A DNA stretch of 64,000 nucleotides from Paenalicyclobacillus mengziensis (lineage in GTDB: Bacteria > Bacillota > Bacilli > Alicyclobacillales > Alicyclobacillaceae). Every line of letters begins with the position of its first letter. Within the stretch, counting starts at the first letter, position 1. This document shows, in pieces, positions 36,750 through 45,151 of this stretch. The DNA lies in the NCBI RefSeq assembly GCF_017298635.1, contig NZ_CP071182.1:372001-436000 (forward strand), in the 5' to 3' direction. The position numbers and the translations under genes were made by a program. The notes under the pieces are model-generated. The model worked only from the letters and a program-made list of their open reading frames with translations, did not search any database and was not told the origin of the DNA.

Positions 36750-36819
36750 TACGGCAGGCAGTGGCGATACGGCAGGCAGTGGCGATACGGCAGGCAGTGG
36801 CGATACGGCAGGCAGTGGC
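36748..36819 (+). repeat. 18-bp tandem repeat, four perfect copies
   Basis: Unit GATACGGCAGGCAGTGGC at 36748, 36766, 36784 and 36802. The first copy overlaps the stop codon of the ABC gene. A GC-rich tract follows to about 36845. Confidence 0.9.
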
Positions 36820-36876
36820 CGATAGGGCGGGCCGGGCCGGCCGTGGTCAATACGCCAGCGGCTGCAGTTCAGCGGT

Positions 36877-36895
36877 AGGGGGCATGCAGCCCCCT
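36877..36895. terminator. Hairpin between the exporter operon and the minus-strand small gene
   Basis: AGGGGGC, loop ATGCA, GCCCCCT. No T tract. It could end transcription from either side. Confidence 0.4.
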
Positions 36896-36952
36896 GTACC
36901 CGTCTGAGACTGTCGTTGAAAATCGTGAATAATGTTTGTTCCTGTCCCTTGG

Positions 36953-37300
36953 TTACCAATACGGACCTGGTCCGTACGGGTAATAACCCGGGTAGCCGTA
37001 GTAATACGGCGGGCGCGCTGCGTTCGCAGCTGCCACACCCGTGAGGAATGCAAACGGCACGAAGAAGAACGGAAAGAACACGTGTGTGACATCAGGCTGT
37101 TTTGAATCGGCGACGGCAAGATGGACATCCGTTGACTTTGAATTTGCGGATATCTGGTTCATCACTGTACAGTTGGCGAGATAGATCCCCTCTTTTGTGA
37201 CGGAGTGAAGCACTCCGTGATAGACCACCCCTTCCACGTGGTAGACGAATACGGACTGTCCAATCAATGATTCGGCGTGTTTACGCATCATGTGGGACAT
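36953..37300 (-). CDS. Small protein with Gly/Tyr/Pro-rich tail, spore-coat-like
   Basis: 115 residues, ATG with AAGGGGGG upstream. Residues 10-60 look like a small beta-barrel (GQSVFVYHVEGVVYHGVLHS), followed by a hydrophobic segment (FFPFFFVPFAFLTGVAAANA) and a tail PPYYYGYPGYYPYGPGPYW. Such Tyr/Gly/Pro tails occur in spore-coat and surface proteins of Bacillota. I do not recognise the family. Function is unknown. Confidence 0.6.
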   Translation of the reverse strand: MSHMMRKHAESLIGQSVFVYHVEGVVYHGVLHSVTKEGIYLANCTVMNQISANSKSTDVHLAVADSKQPDVTHVFFPFFFVPFAFLTGVAAANAARPPYYYGYPGYYPYGPGPYW

Positions 37301-37461
37301 CTGTCAGCCCCCCTTTTGCCCATTTTGGTATAGCCTACGCACTTTGCCGTGACGCTGACGCGGACAAATGCCCGGTAAATTGCTCCCGTGGCTGTACAGC
37401 CTCAGCTTTGTTTTTGCTGCGATACTTCGGTCGAGCTGGGTTAAAGCGGCCAGAGGCTCCC

Positions 37462-37491
37462 TTGACAAAGTCTGCTCGGGTCCAATATTCT
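37462..37491 (+). promoter_or_regulatory. Promoter of the ArsR-hyf operon
   Basis: TTGACA (37462-37467), 18-bp spacer, TATTCT (37486-37491). Directly downstream lies an inverted repeat TATTTT (37509-37514) / AAAATA (37523-37528) that could be the ArsR-type operator. Confidence 0.65.
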
Positions 37492-37552
37492 GATTTACAT
37501 CGTGTTTGTATTTTACAATATGAAAATATTTAAATGTATTGGAGGTTGCATA

Positions 37553-37870
37553 TTGATTGATTTCAAGACGCAGTTATTCAAGACCATGGGCCACCCGACT
37601 CGGCTTCGTATTCTCGAACTGCTTCGCACCGGTGAGAAAACAGTTGGTGAGTTACAGCAAGCCCTAGACATTGACCCTTCCTCTGTATCGCAACAACTGT
37701 CCGTGATGCGGACAAGACAGTTGGTGGATGCACGAAAACAGGGGACAAGCGTCTATTACACGGTTCGGGATGAACTTGTGTTCGACATTATGGATATTGC
37801 GCGGCAAATCTTTCAAAACCAGATATCTACCATGCAGTCGATGCTCACGGAACCTGACGAGTTGTTGTAA
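37553..37870 (+). CDS. ArsR-family regulator of the Hyf-like operon
   Basis: About 105 residues from a TTG at 37553 (TTGGAGGT upstream). Winged helix: MGHPTRLRILELLRTGEKTV, then DPSSVSQQLSVMRTRQLVDA. The typical metal-binding cysteine motif is absent, so it may sense something else, for instance redox or a metabolite. The complex-I-like operon begins 48 bp later. The same arrangement (ArsR-type Rv0081 before the hyc-like genes Rv0082-Rv0087) is known in Mycobacterium tuberculosis. Confidence 0.8.
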   Translation: MIDFKTQLFKTMGHPTRLRILELLRTGEKTVGELQQALDIDPSSVSQQLSVMRTRQLVDARKQGTSVYYTVRDELVFDIMDIARQIFQNQISTMQSMLTEPDELL

Positions 37871-37918
37871 TTGGTCATCTGAGATGGGATTTCACCTATG
37901 AAATGAGGATGGAGAAGC

Positions 37919-39802
37919 GTGTTGCTCGCAGGTTTAATAGTTTTGGGATTATGTACCTCGCTATTTCGGCAACAGTTGGTGTCCAAAATGCTGACCCTTG
38001 TTTTTAGTGTCCTCTGCACACTGATGGCGGTCTGGGGATTGTGGAGACCGGATGCAGTTGGCCTTCATAGCGCCTATCTGGCCCTTACTCCGTTTCGCAC
38101 TTGGTTTCTTTTCACTTTAGGCGTGGTATCACTGGCCTCTTCCTGGTATCGCTTTGGTTACAAGGAGCACGACACGGGTGCAACTGCCTTCTGGTTGCCG
38201 GTCTTCCTCGTCAGCATGGTGGCTGTCGTGACTGCCGAGAACATGTGGGTGTTTATGACAGCTTGGGAAACGATGAGTATTACTTCGTTTTTTCTCGTCA
38301 TTTCGTATAAGAACCGAAGCGGCGTACTCGAGTCAGGCTACCTTTATTTGGTGATGTCTCAGTTGAGTGCCCTCTCCATCTTGTCTGGCCTTTTGCTGAT
38401 GACTGCCTCCATGCACTCGATGAATTTCGGCGTCTGGTCTTCGACTGCCCACGTACTTTCACCAGCAACCAAGAGCTGGATTTTCGGCCTGTTGGGACTC
38501 GGTTTTGCTGTCAAGAGTGGTATCATCCCCTTTCACATCTGGCTTCCACGAGCGCATCCGGTTGCACCAGCACCCGTTTCTGGCTTGATGTCTGGTGCCA
38601 TGATTAAACTCGGCGTGTTTGGCATCGTCCAGTTCCTTCTCGTCGATCTCGGTCAAACCAGCATCGTCTGGCCAATTATCCTGCTTCTGATGGGGGCTGT
38701 CTCAAGTCTGCTCGGTGTGCTTTACGCGCTGATGGAACAAGACCTGAAACGTCTGTTGGCATACAGCAGCATTGAGAACATCGGTATCATCTTTCTTGGC
38801 CTTGGCATCATGGCACTTGGTATCCAGCTGAATCATACCTACATGGAGACACTCGGACTTCTCGCAGCCTTATTTCACACCTTTAACCACGCCATCTTTA
38901 AGAGCCAGCTCTTCCTTGCTGCAGGTGCTGTGGAACAGCACACTGGCACGTTGAATGCAGAAGATTTGGGTGGACTCATCCGTACGATTCCTGGTGTTGC
39001 AGTCGGTTTCCTGGCAGGTTCCATGGCCATCAGTGCGCTTCCGCCGTTTAATGGGTTCATTAGCGAGTGGATAACTTTTCGGGGCTTGCTTTCCATGGTT
39101 AAAGGGTCCGCCGTACTGTGGAGTGTTTTTGGCTTGTCCCTGGCACTCATCCTTGCTATGACCGGGGCTCTGGCAGCAATGAGCTTTGTGAAAGCCTCTG
39201 GCGTCATCTTCCTCGGTGAACCGCGCCGCCAACTTGTCAAGGTCCCCATTCCTCGCTCGATGACTTGGCCGATTCTCGGACTCGCCGCATGCAACCTTGC
39301 CTTTGGAGTGGTTCCGACACCGGTGTTAAGGATTATTTCAAGTATGATCCCTGGAGCGGTTACACCATCATCCGCAGTGACCCTTCCCCTTCATGCAACA
39401 ACCACTGCGGTCATCCTTTTGGCTGTTTTATGTGTTGTTATGGCCGTGGCCCGTCCCTGGCAACTTCGGACGGTTCCGCGTTGGAGTTGTGGACGTACAC
39501 CTGATGCAGCGATGCAGTTTACTTCTGCCGCGTTTACGAAATCCGTACGGACGACCCTTGCCGTGATTTACAGACCTCACCGCAATCTGACTCGAATTGG
39601 ACGGTATCCACAGGATTTTCCGCAACGGCTTGTGTATCACGGAGGAACGACGCCCATCTGGGAGCGTTACGTGTATGAACCCACTTCCCGACTTGTGTGG
39701 TGGCTTTCGAAAAACAGCACTCGTATTCAGGCGGGCCCCGTTCGCCTCTACTTGATTTATCTCTTGGGGACTGTCGCTGTCATGTTGTTGTTTCTGCACT
39801 AA
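37919..39802 (+). CDS. Hydrogenase-4/complex-I-like membrane subunit HyfB
   Basis: 627 residues, GTG after GGATGGAGAAGC. About 16 membrane helices of the NuoL/M/N antiporter type. KSGIIPFHIWLPRAHPVAPA and LKRLLAYSSIENIGIIFLG carry the conserved lysines and helix break of the proton-translocating channel. First and largest membrane subunit of a six-gene cluster (hyfBCEFGI-like). It probably pumps protons or sodium ions, driven by the soluble arm. Confidence 0.88.
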   Translation: MLLAGLIVLGLCTSLFRQQLVSKMLTLVFSVLCTLMAVWGLWRPDAVGLHSAYLALTPFRTWFLFTLGVVSLASSWYRFGYKEHDTGATAFWLPVFLVSMVAVVTAENMWVFMTAWETMSITSFFLVISYKNRSGVLESGYLYLVMSQLSALSILSGLLLMTASMHSMNFGVWSSTAHVLSPATKSWIFGLLGLGFAVKSGIIPFHIWLPRAHPVAPAPVSGLMSGAMIKLGVFGIVQFLLVDLGQTSIVWPIILLLMGAVSSLLGVLYALMEQDLKRLLAYSSIENIGIIFLGLGIMALGIQLNHTYMETLGLLAALFHTFNHAIFKSQLFLAAGAVEQHTGTLNAEDLGGLIRTIPGVAVGFLAGSMAISALPPFNGFISEWITFRGLLSMVKGSAVLWSVFGLSLALILAMTGALAAMSFVKASGVIFLGEPRRQLVKVPIPRSMTWPILGLAACNLAFGVVPTPVLRIISSMIPGAVTPSSAVTLPLHATTTAVILLAVLCVVMAVARPWQLRTVPRWSCGRTPDAAMQFTSAAFTKSVRTTLAVIYRPHRNLTRIGRYPQDFPQRLVYHGGTTPIWERYVYEPTSRLVWWLSKNSTRIQAGPVRLYLIYLLGTVAVMLLFLH

Positions 39803-39847
39803 ATCATCAACATCATTCTGTCACACACGAAAAAGGTGGAAGAAGAC

Positions 39848-40762
39848 GTGAATTGGTGGAGCGCGCAGGCTGCCGGAATTGTTCTGACTTTGATACTCTC
39901 ACCGCTTTATCTAGGGATTGCGCAAACCGTCAAGGCGCGCATGCAGGGCCGCCGCGGGCCAGCTGTCATTCAGGGGTATTGGGTGATTGGGAAAACGTGG
40001 CGTAAGGAGACGACGGTACCAGAACACAGTTCTTTTGTGTTTCGACTTGCACCTTCGCTTAGTCTCAGTGCACTTGTGACAATTGTGATAATCATTCCGT
40101 GGGGTGGACATGCCCCGAATGGCTGGCCACACGACTTGTTGTCTGTATTCTTCTTGCTGGCTCTAGAAAGGTTTTGGGTTGGTCTCTCTGGCCTCGACAG
40201 CGCAGGTACGTTCGGAGGTTTGGGTGCAAGTCGGATTACGACACTTGGCAGCGGGATAGAGCCTGCATTGTTCGCTGTCTTTGGACTGATGTTTCTTTTG
40301 AGCGGTGGAACCAACATCGTACCTATTACGCCGAAACTATCACATCCGATGAGTACACTGCCCTGGTTGCTTGCCGCTTTTGGCTATGCCCTAGTGCTTC
40401 TGGCTGAGTTGGGGAGGCTTCCCGTAGACAATCCTGATACTCACCTTGAGCTCACAATGATGCATGAAGCGACGGTGCTCGAGTATAACGGGCGTCTGCT
40501 GGCCCAGTCGCAGTTATCGACTGCACTGAAATTTACTGTGATGACGGCGATGGGATGGATCATACTTGCCCCTTCTGCAGCATCACCATGGGTAAACATT
40601 GGAATTCTTCAGCTGGAACTCGCTGTGAGCAGTATCCTGCTTGGCTGGACAGAGAGTCGCTTCGTCAAGTTACGGTACTTTCGTTTACCACGATATTTTG
40701 GGACTGCAATGGGTGCAGGAATGTTGGCGGTCTATTTGGCTGCAAGTAGGGGATGGCTCTAA
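39848..40762 (+). CDS. Complex-I-like subunit HyfC/NuoH-type
   Basis: About 304 residues from a GTG at 39848 with AAAGGTGG 8 nt upstream. Eight membrane helices of the NuoH/HyfC family. QTVKARMQGRRGPAVIQGYW, the motif facing the quinone or cluster site, and LGRLPVDNPDTHLELTMMHE with the acidic loop are clear. It links the soluble arm to the membrane arm. Overlaps the next gene by its stop codon. Confidence 0.88.
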   Translation: MNWWSAQAAGIVLTLILSPLYLGIAQTVKARMQGRRGPAVIQGYWVIGKTWRKETTVPEHSSFVFRLAPSLSLSALVTIVIIIPWGGHAPNGWPHDLLSVFFLLALERFWVGLSGLDSAGTFGGLGASRITTLGSGIEPALFAVFGLMFLLSGGTNIVPITPKLSHPMSTLPWLLAAFGYALVLLAELGRLPVDNPDTHLELTMMHEATVLEYNGRLLAQSQLSTALKFTVMTAMGWIILAPSAASPWVNIGILQLELAVSSILLGWTESRFVKLRYFRLPRYFGTAMGAGMLAVYLAASRGWL

Positions 40763-41385
40763 TGGTTTTTGCAGCACTCAGCGTCTTTTTGGTCTCCGTA
40801 CTTCTACTATTGGTGCGTGATGTTCGGCAAAGTGTATTGTTGCTTGGTATCGAGGGTATAGCCCTGTCTGCAATGGTCTGGATGTCTGGGCCCATCACCG
40901 CCGTGAAGGTGGTCATTGGATTCGCGACACTTCTCATCAAAGCAGGAGTTATTCCTGGAGCCATGTACCGCGTTGTACTGGAATGGCCCTCTCAGTACAG
41001 ACGAGATGGTTCATTACAGATTTGGGCCTATGTGGTGGGCGTCGGGATGGTCCTCACTGTTACACACATCATTCGGTTGTTGGCTCCAACCGGCATCATC
41101 TTGCACTCAACGTTGTTTTTTTACGGACTTGCGGCCATTTTTCTAGGGTTACTGCAAATCATTAGCCGTCGGCACATTCTGTCTCAGGTAGGGTCACTGG
41201 TTGCTGTAGAAAATGCATTTGTCATACTGGCTGCATCCGTGGTGGGGAACCTCCCCATGTTTATGGAGTTTGGCATGTTGGTTGACCTCCTGGTAGCAGC
41301 AATCATCCTTGTCTGGATGAGTCGACTGGTGCATGGGCAATTCAATACGACGGACGTAACCGCAATGCGGTTCTTGAGGAGGTGA
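40762..41385 (+). CDS. Hyf-like membrane subunit HyfE
   Basis: About 207 residues. ATG at 40762 overlaps the previous stop as TAATG, with AGGGGA 8 nt upstream; an ATG three codons earlier lacks a spaced site. Six membrane helices. SQVGSLVAVENAFVILAASV and the C-terminal FGMLVDLLVAAIILVW match HyfE, equivalent to NuoK plus an extension. Precedes hyfF by 4 bp. Confidence 0.8.
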   Translation: MVFAALSVFLVSVLLLLVRDVRQSVLLLGIEGIALSAMVWMSGPITAVKVVIGFATLLIKAGVIPGAMYRVVLEWPSQYRRDGSLQIWAYVVGVGMVLTVTHIIRLLAPTGIILHSTLFFYGLAAIFLGLLQIISRRHILSQVGSLVAVENAFVILAASVVGNLPMFMEFGMLVDLLVAAIILVWMSRLVHGQFNTTDVTAMRFLRR

Positions 41386-41389
41386 CCGG

Positions 41390-42760
41390 ATGAACATACT
41401 CTTTGAGATGGGTCCGCTTTGCGTCCTCCTAGTGGCGTTCGTGGGGCGCCGTGTGCACGCAAACACTCTTCATGCAGTCATCACAGGCATTGTGTCACTG
41501 TTCTTTATCGTAACGGCAATTTGGTTGTTCCCGCTGCTTTTTGCGGGCGACTTTCGTTCATGGATAATTCTTATGACAAACCTGATTGCAGTGACCAGTG
41601 CATGGGACAGCATCTGGTGGGGCCCCGAACACCGGCACATAAACGTGCGCAGATACTATGTGTGGTGGGCGTTATTCTGGGCTTCTCTGATTGCGATTGC
41701 AAGTTCAAACAACCTCGTGTTTTCATGGTTGGCGATTGAGTTTTCATCTCTCGCCTCCGGCGCGGTGATTGTGGAAATGGGAAATCGGAGAGCGCTTGAG
41801 GCTGCTTGGAAATACATTGTCATTGCTTCGGTCGGATTGTTCATGGCCGTGATTGGGATCTTATTCGTGTACGCAAGTTTACGGTTTCAAAACTTAGGCT
41901 GGCACACGCTCGACTACACCAACATTCATGCTCACTACACGTCAATTCCTCCGCTCGTTCGAGAGCTTGCTACGATTCTTATCGTTTGCGGCATCGGTAC
42001 AAAAGCAGGATTAGTGCCGTTTCACACCTGGTTGCCAGATGCACACTCAGAGGCGCCGTCGCCAGCGAGTGGCCTTTTGTCGGGTGTATTGCTGGGACTC
42101 TCCCTGATTACCATCGACATGTATATCCGAGCTGCCCCTGTGCCTTCATCGACGTGGTTGTCAGGAAACCATTTGTTGCTCCTCTTCGGATGTCTGTCCG
42201 TCCTTGTCGGGACCCTTGCTTTGCTTGTTCAGAGTGATATCAAACGACTGCTTGCCTACTCGTCGATTGAGCAAATGGGAATCACGGCAGTGGGCTTCGG
42301 TATCCATACGAGTCTTGGCTATGATGCTGCTTTACTGCAACTGGGATTTCATGCAGTCATCAAATCCAGCCTGTTTTATCTCAGCGGTCACCTTTCAATC
42401 CGCTATGGTAGTAAACGACTTAAGCAGATTACAAACATTGCTGCCATGTACCGGCCTCTTGGTGTAGCTTGGGCCATTTTGATGTTGGCTTTGGCTGGTC
42501 TACCGCCAATGGGGCTTGCATACAGCGAATGGATGATTTTACTCGGCCTGTGGCAGAGTCACCTGTGGGGGGTACTTGTCGTGGTCAGCCTGTCACTGGT
42601 GCTCGGTTTTGCTGCACTCGTGCATCATCTGATGGCTGGACTGTGGGGGGCGCAAACGACGGCAGCAGTTGACCACGTGGAAGTGGCAGAGCCACTGGTT
42701 CGTGATTCAGCCTCATTCACAACCACTCCGTTGACCGTGACAGGAGGTACACATCGATGA
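41390..42760 (+). CDS. Antiporter-like membrane subunit HyfF
   Basis: 456 residues, ATG with GAGGAGGTGA upstream. NuoN/HyfF family with about 14 helices: KAGLVPFHTWLPDAHSEAPS and SDIKRLLAYSSIEQMGITAV hold the channel lysines. Second antiporter-like subunit of the complex. Its ATGA end overlaps the start of the large subunit gene. Confidence 0.88.
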   Translation: MNILFEMGPLCVLLVAFVGRRVHANTLHAVITGIVSLFFIVTAIWLFPLLFAGDFRSWIILMTNLIAVTSAWDSIWWGPEHRHINVRRYYVWWALFWASLIAIASSNNLVFSWLAIEFSSLASGAVIVEMGNRRALEAAWKYIVIASVGLFMAVIGILFVYASLRFQNLGWHTLDYTNIHAHYTSIPPLVRELATILIVCGIGTKAGLVPFHTWLPDAHSEAPSPASGLLSGVLLGLSLITIDMYIRAAPVPSSTWLSGNHLLLLFGCLSVLVGTLALLVQSDIKRLLAYSSIEQMGITAVGFGIHTSLGYDAALLQLGFHAVIKSSLFYLSGHLSIRYGSKRLKQITNIAAMYRPLGVAWAILMLALAGLPPMGLAYSEWMILLGLWQSHLWGVLVVVSLSLVLGFAALVHHLMAGLWGAQTTAAVDHVEVAEPLVRDSASFTTTPLTVTGGTHR

Positions 42761-44247
42761 ACCATCCGAATTTAACAACCTCATTCGACACAGATGACGA
42801 CTGGATTCACGTCAATGTCGAGCACAAAACTGTCGGACATCAATTACTGGCTCTGACGGGTTATCGGAGTCACCGCATCAAGGTCCACTGGTTAAAAGCA
42901 GACGGGACCATCTCAGACGAAGGAATAACGACCACAGAGGGCCGATTTCCGTCGCTAAGTCGAGCCTTACCCGAGGTTAATTGGGATGAGCGTGAAATCT
43001 ACGACTTATTCGGGTATGAGCCTTCTTCGCACCCAGACCTGCGCCCTCTCATACGGACTCCAAGGTGGCCAGACAAGTTCTTCCCAATGCAGGAAGTGCC
43101 GGTGGTGAAAGATTTGCAGAAACCGTTCCACCCAGAGTGGAGGAAAACAGAGCCAGACAATCCAGCCCGGACGGTCGAAGGCGAAGGCGTGACGATTATG
43201 AAGGTCGGTCCGACTCATGCTGGGATCATTGAATCTGGGCACTTTGTATTTAGTATTATGGGTGAGAACGTTCTCTATCTCGATGCGCACCTGTTCCAGA
43301 ATCATCGAGGGATTGAAAAGGTCCTCGAGGGGCTCACTGTGCAAAACGCCTTGCCAGTCGTGTCCCGCATTTGCGGCGCTGACACCGTTTCACATCAGGT
43401 CAACTTCGTAACTGCCGTTGAACAACTTGGTCTCAGAAAAGTTCCGGAGGAGCTCTCCTTACAGCGAATTCTGCTGCTGGAATCGGAACGGATTCTGAGT
43501 CATCTTAATGACCTTGCACAAATTCCGGCTGGTGTTGGTTTCCAAGTCGCACATCAGCGCGGACTCGCTATCAAGGAGGCTTGGCAGAGAGGTCTTGCCA
43601 CCGTGTTTGGTCACCGATTTTTGTTTGATGCCGTGCGGTTTTGTCCCGTCCCCAATCTTGACCTCCATCGCCTCCGATCTCTCGTTTTGGAGCTTGAGCG
43701 TCATTTTGTAGAGTGGCGGCAGTTCGTCGATGCCCATCATGGATTTCATGACCGTATGCAAGGAGTAGGGATTGTGAAACGAAGTGACGCACAACGGCTC
43801 GGAGCTGTTGGAGTTGCGATGCGTGCCACCGGGGCTGCTGTTGACGTTCGCACCGTAATGCCGCTCTATCAAGGAATTTCCATTGAGCCAGCCAGAGCAG
43901 AAGGCGGAGATGTGGAGGCACGTTTTCAGGTTCGGATAGAAGAGGTGCAAAGTTCCATCCATATTATCAGAACCATACTGAAACAATTGACGGATAAGGT
44001 AGAGATGACTGCCTGGAGCCCACCGTTAGACCTCAGTGGAGAGGTCGTTACCTACGCGGAATCGCCACATGGATTAAATGCCCACGTGATTCAACTTGAG
44101 CATGGCATCATCACGCGTTATCACGTGAGGTCTGGTGCCTTTCGAAATTGGCCCGCTTTAGCGACTGCAGTAGCTGGCAACGCCGTTGCTGATTTCCCCC
44201 TCATCAACAAGAGCTTTGAACTGTGTTACAGCTGCGTTGATAGATGA
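42757..44247 (+). CDS. Fused 30/49-kDa complex-I-like large subunit HyfG, incomplete NiFe site
   Basis: 496 residues. Residues 1-130 are the 30-kDa (NuoC-like) part (RALPEVNWDEREIYDLFGYE). The rest is the 49-kDa/NiFe-hydrogenase large-subunit fold (IMGENVLYLDAHLFQNHRGI). NiFe hydrogenases need RxCGxCxxxH near the start, and here it reads RICGADTVSH with the second Cys missing. The C-terminal pair CYSC is present (LCYSCVDR) but without the usual DPC context. So the site is unlikely to bind a standard NiFe centre. This is the pattern of hydrogenase-related (Ehr-like) complexes rather than hydrogenases. Confidence 0.88.
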   Translation: MNHPNLTTSFDTDDDWIHVNVEHKTVGHQLLALTGYRSHRIKVHWLKADGTISDEGITTTEGRFPSLSRALPEVNWDEREIYDLFGYEPSSHPDLRPLIRTPRWPDKFFPMQEVPVVKDLQKPFHPEWRKTEPDNPARTVEGEGVTIMKVGPTHAGIIESGHFVFSIMGENVLYLDAHLFQNHRGIEKVLEGLTVQNALPVVSRICGADTVSHQVNFVTAVEQLGLRKVPEELSLQRILLLESERILSHLNDLAQIPAGVGFQVAHQRGLAIKEAWQRGLATVFGHRFLFDAVRFCPVPNLDLHRLRSLVLELERHFVEWRQFVDAHHGFHDRMQGVGIVKRSDAQRLGAVGVAMRATGAAVDVRTVMPLYQGISIEPARAEGGDVEARFQVRIEEVQSSIHIIRTILKQLTDKVEMTAWSPPLDLSGEVVTYAESPHGLNAHVIQLEHGIITRYHVRSGAFRNWPALATAVAGNAVADFPLINKSFELCYSCVDR

Positions 44248-44251
44248 GTAT

Positions 44252-44281
44252 GCGGATAAATGGATAGCGGATAAATGGATA
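44252..44281 (+). repeat. 15-bp direct repeat, two copies
   Basis: GCGGATAAATGGATA at 44252-44266 and 44267-44281, between hyfG and hyfI. Confidence 0.8.
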
Positions 44282-44353
44282 TAAGGGTGGGCGTTTCTGC
44301 TCATGGAGCGATTCAACAATTCAGGAGGCATCGTGCTAGGAGGCATCGCGCAA

Positions 44354-44788
44354 ATGAGACTTCAGCAAAGATCCCTGCAGTTGAGGCATGTGGATGCAGG
44401 GAGTTGTAACGCGTGCGAGCAGGAACTGGGCGCGTTACTCGGCAAGGACTACGACATTCAAAAGTATGGAATTGACTTCGTTGCTTCACCACGGCATGCA
44501 GACGCACTTGTTGTCACGGGGCCTGTGACGGACACCATGAAAACTGCTGTGACCAAGGTATGGGAAGCGGTGGCAAGGCCAAGACAGTTGGTTGCCGTAG
44601 GGGATTGCGCGGCAGGATGTGGGGTGTGTCAGGGGGCGTACGCCAGTCACGGAGGGGTCGCGTCAGGATTACAGTTGCCGGATTTGGTGATCCATGGCTG
44701 CCCTCCAAACCCGTCGCACATTCTTGAACAATTACGTAGCCTGCAGCTACGTAATGGTCAGACGAAACCGGATCATGAGCAAGATTGA
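44354..44788 (+). CDS. Complex-I-like small Fe-S subunit HyfI/NuoB-type
   Basis: About 144 residues from the ATG at 44354 with AGGAGGCATC upstream; a second AGGAGG 15 nt earlier gives an alternative GTG start. The ligands of the proximal 4Fe-4S cluster are all present: GSCNACEQEL, GDCAAGCGVC and HGCPPNP. It passes electrons to the large subunit. No ferredoxin-type subunit (HyfA, HyfH) and no HypABCDEF maturation genes are near. Confidence 0.88.
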   Translation: MRLQQRSLQLRHVDAGSCNACEQELGALLGKDYDIQKYGIDFVASPRHADALVVTGPVTDTMKTAVTKVWEAVARPRQLVAVGDCAAGCGVCQGAYASHGGVASGLQLPDLVIHGCPPNPSHILEQLRSLQLRNGQTKPDHEQD

Positions 44789-45151
44789 CTTGGTTTGCCA
44801 AACGCCCTGAACAAGTCGGGAGAGAACACCCGACTCTCTGAAACAGAGAACTCGACAACGTGATAGTTGCTGTATATGAGTGGTTTTCATCGAGAGGAGC
44901 ACCTGCACCGCGGGAAACCATCCAATCGGTGCCTTTCTCGCGAATGACGGAGGTGTTGCTCTTGATGAACGCTTCATCAGCGCACACGTGACTAACAAGT
45001 ACCTTCTTGGACTTGTTTTGATTCGGGATGCGCTTCGATCCACTAGAAAACACTGGCTGCTCATGCAGGACGTATTGCAACAGAAATGGACAAACATATA
45101 CTGAAACAGGAACATGGACATGGACAAACACATCGCTCCATGAAAGAAGCT
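44789..45151. other. Intergenic region after hyfI
   Basis: About 360 bp with no recognised gene. A 7-bp hairpin AGTCGGG/CCCGACT at 44814-44835 may end the hyf transcript. Frames on both strands are open but resemble nothing I know, and a decayed gene is possible. Confidence 0.4.

Noticed and set aside
42757..44788. True NiFe hydrogenase
   Set aside because: One N-terminal NiFe ligand Cys is missing and there are no Hyp maturation genes.
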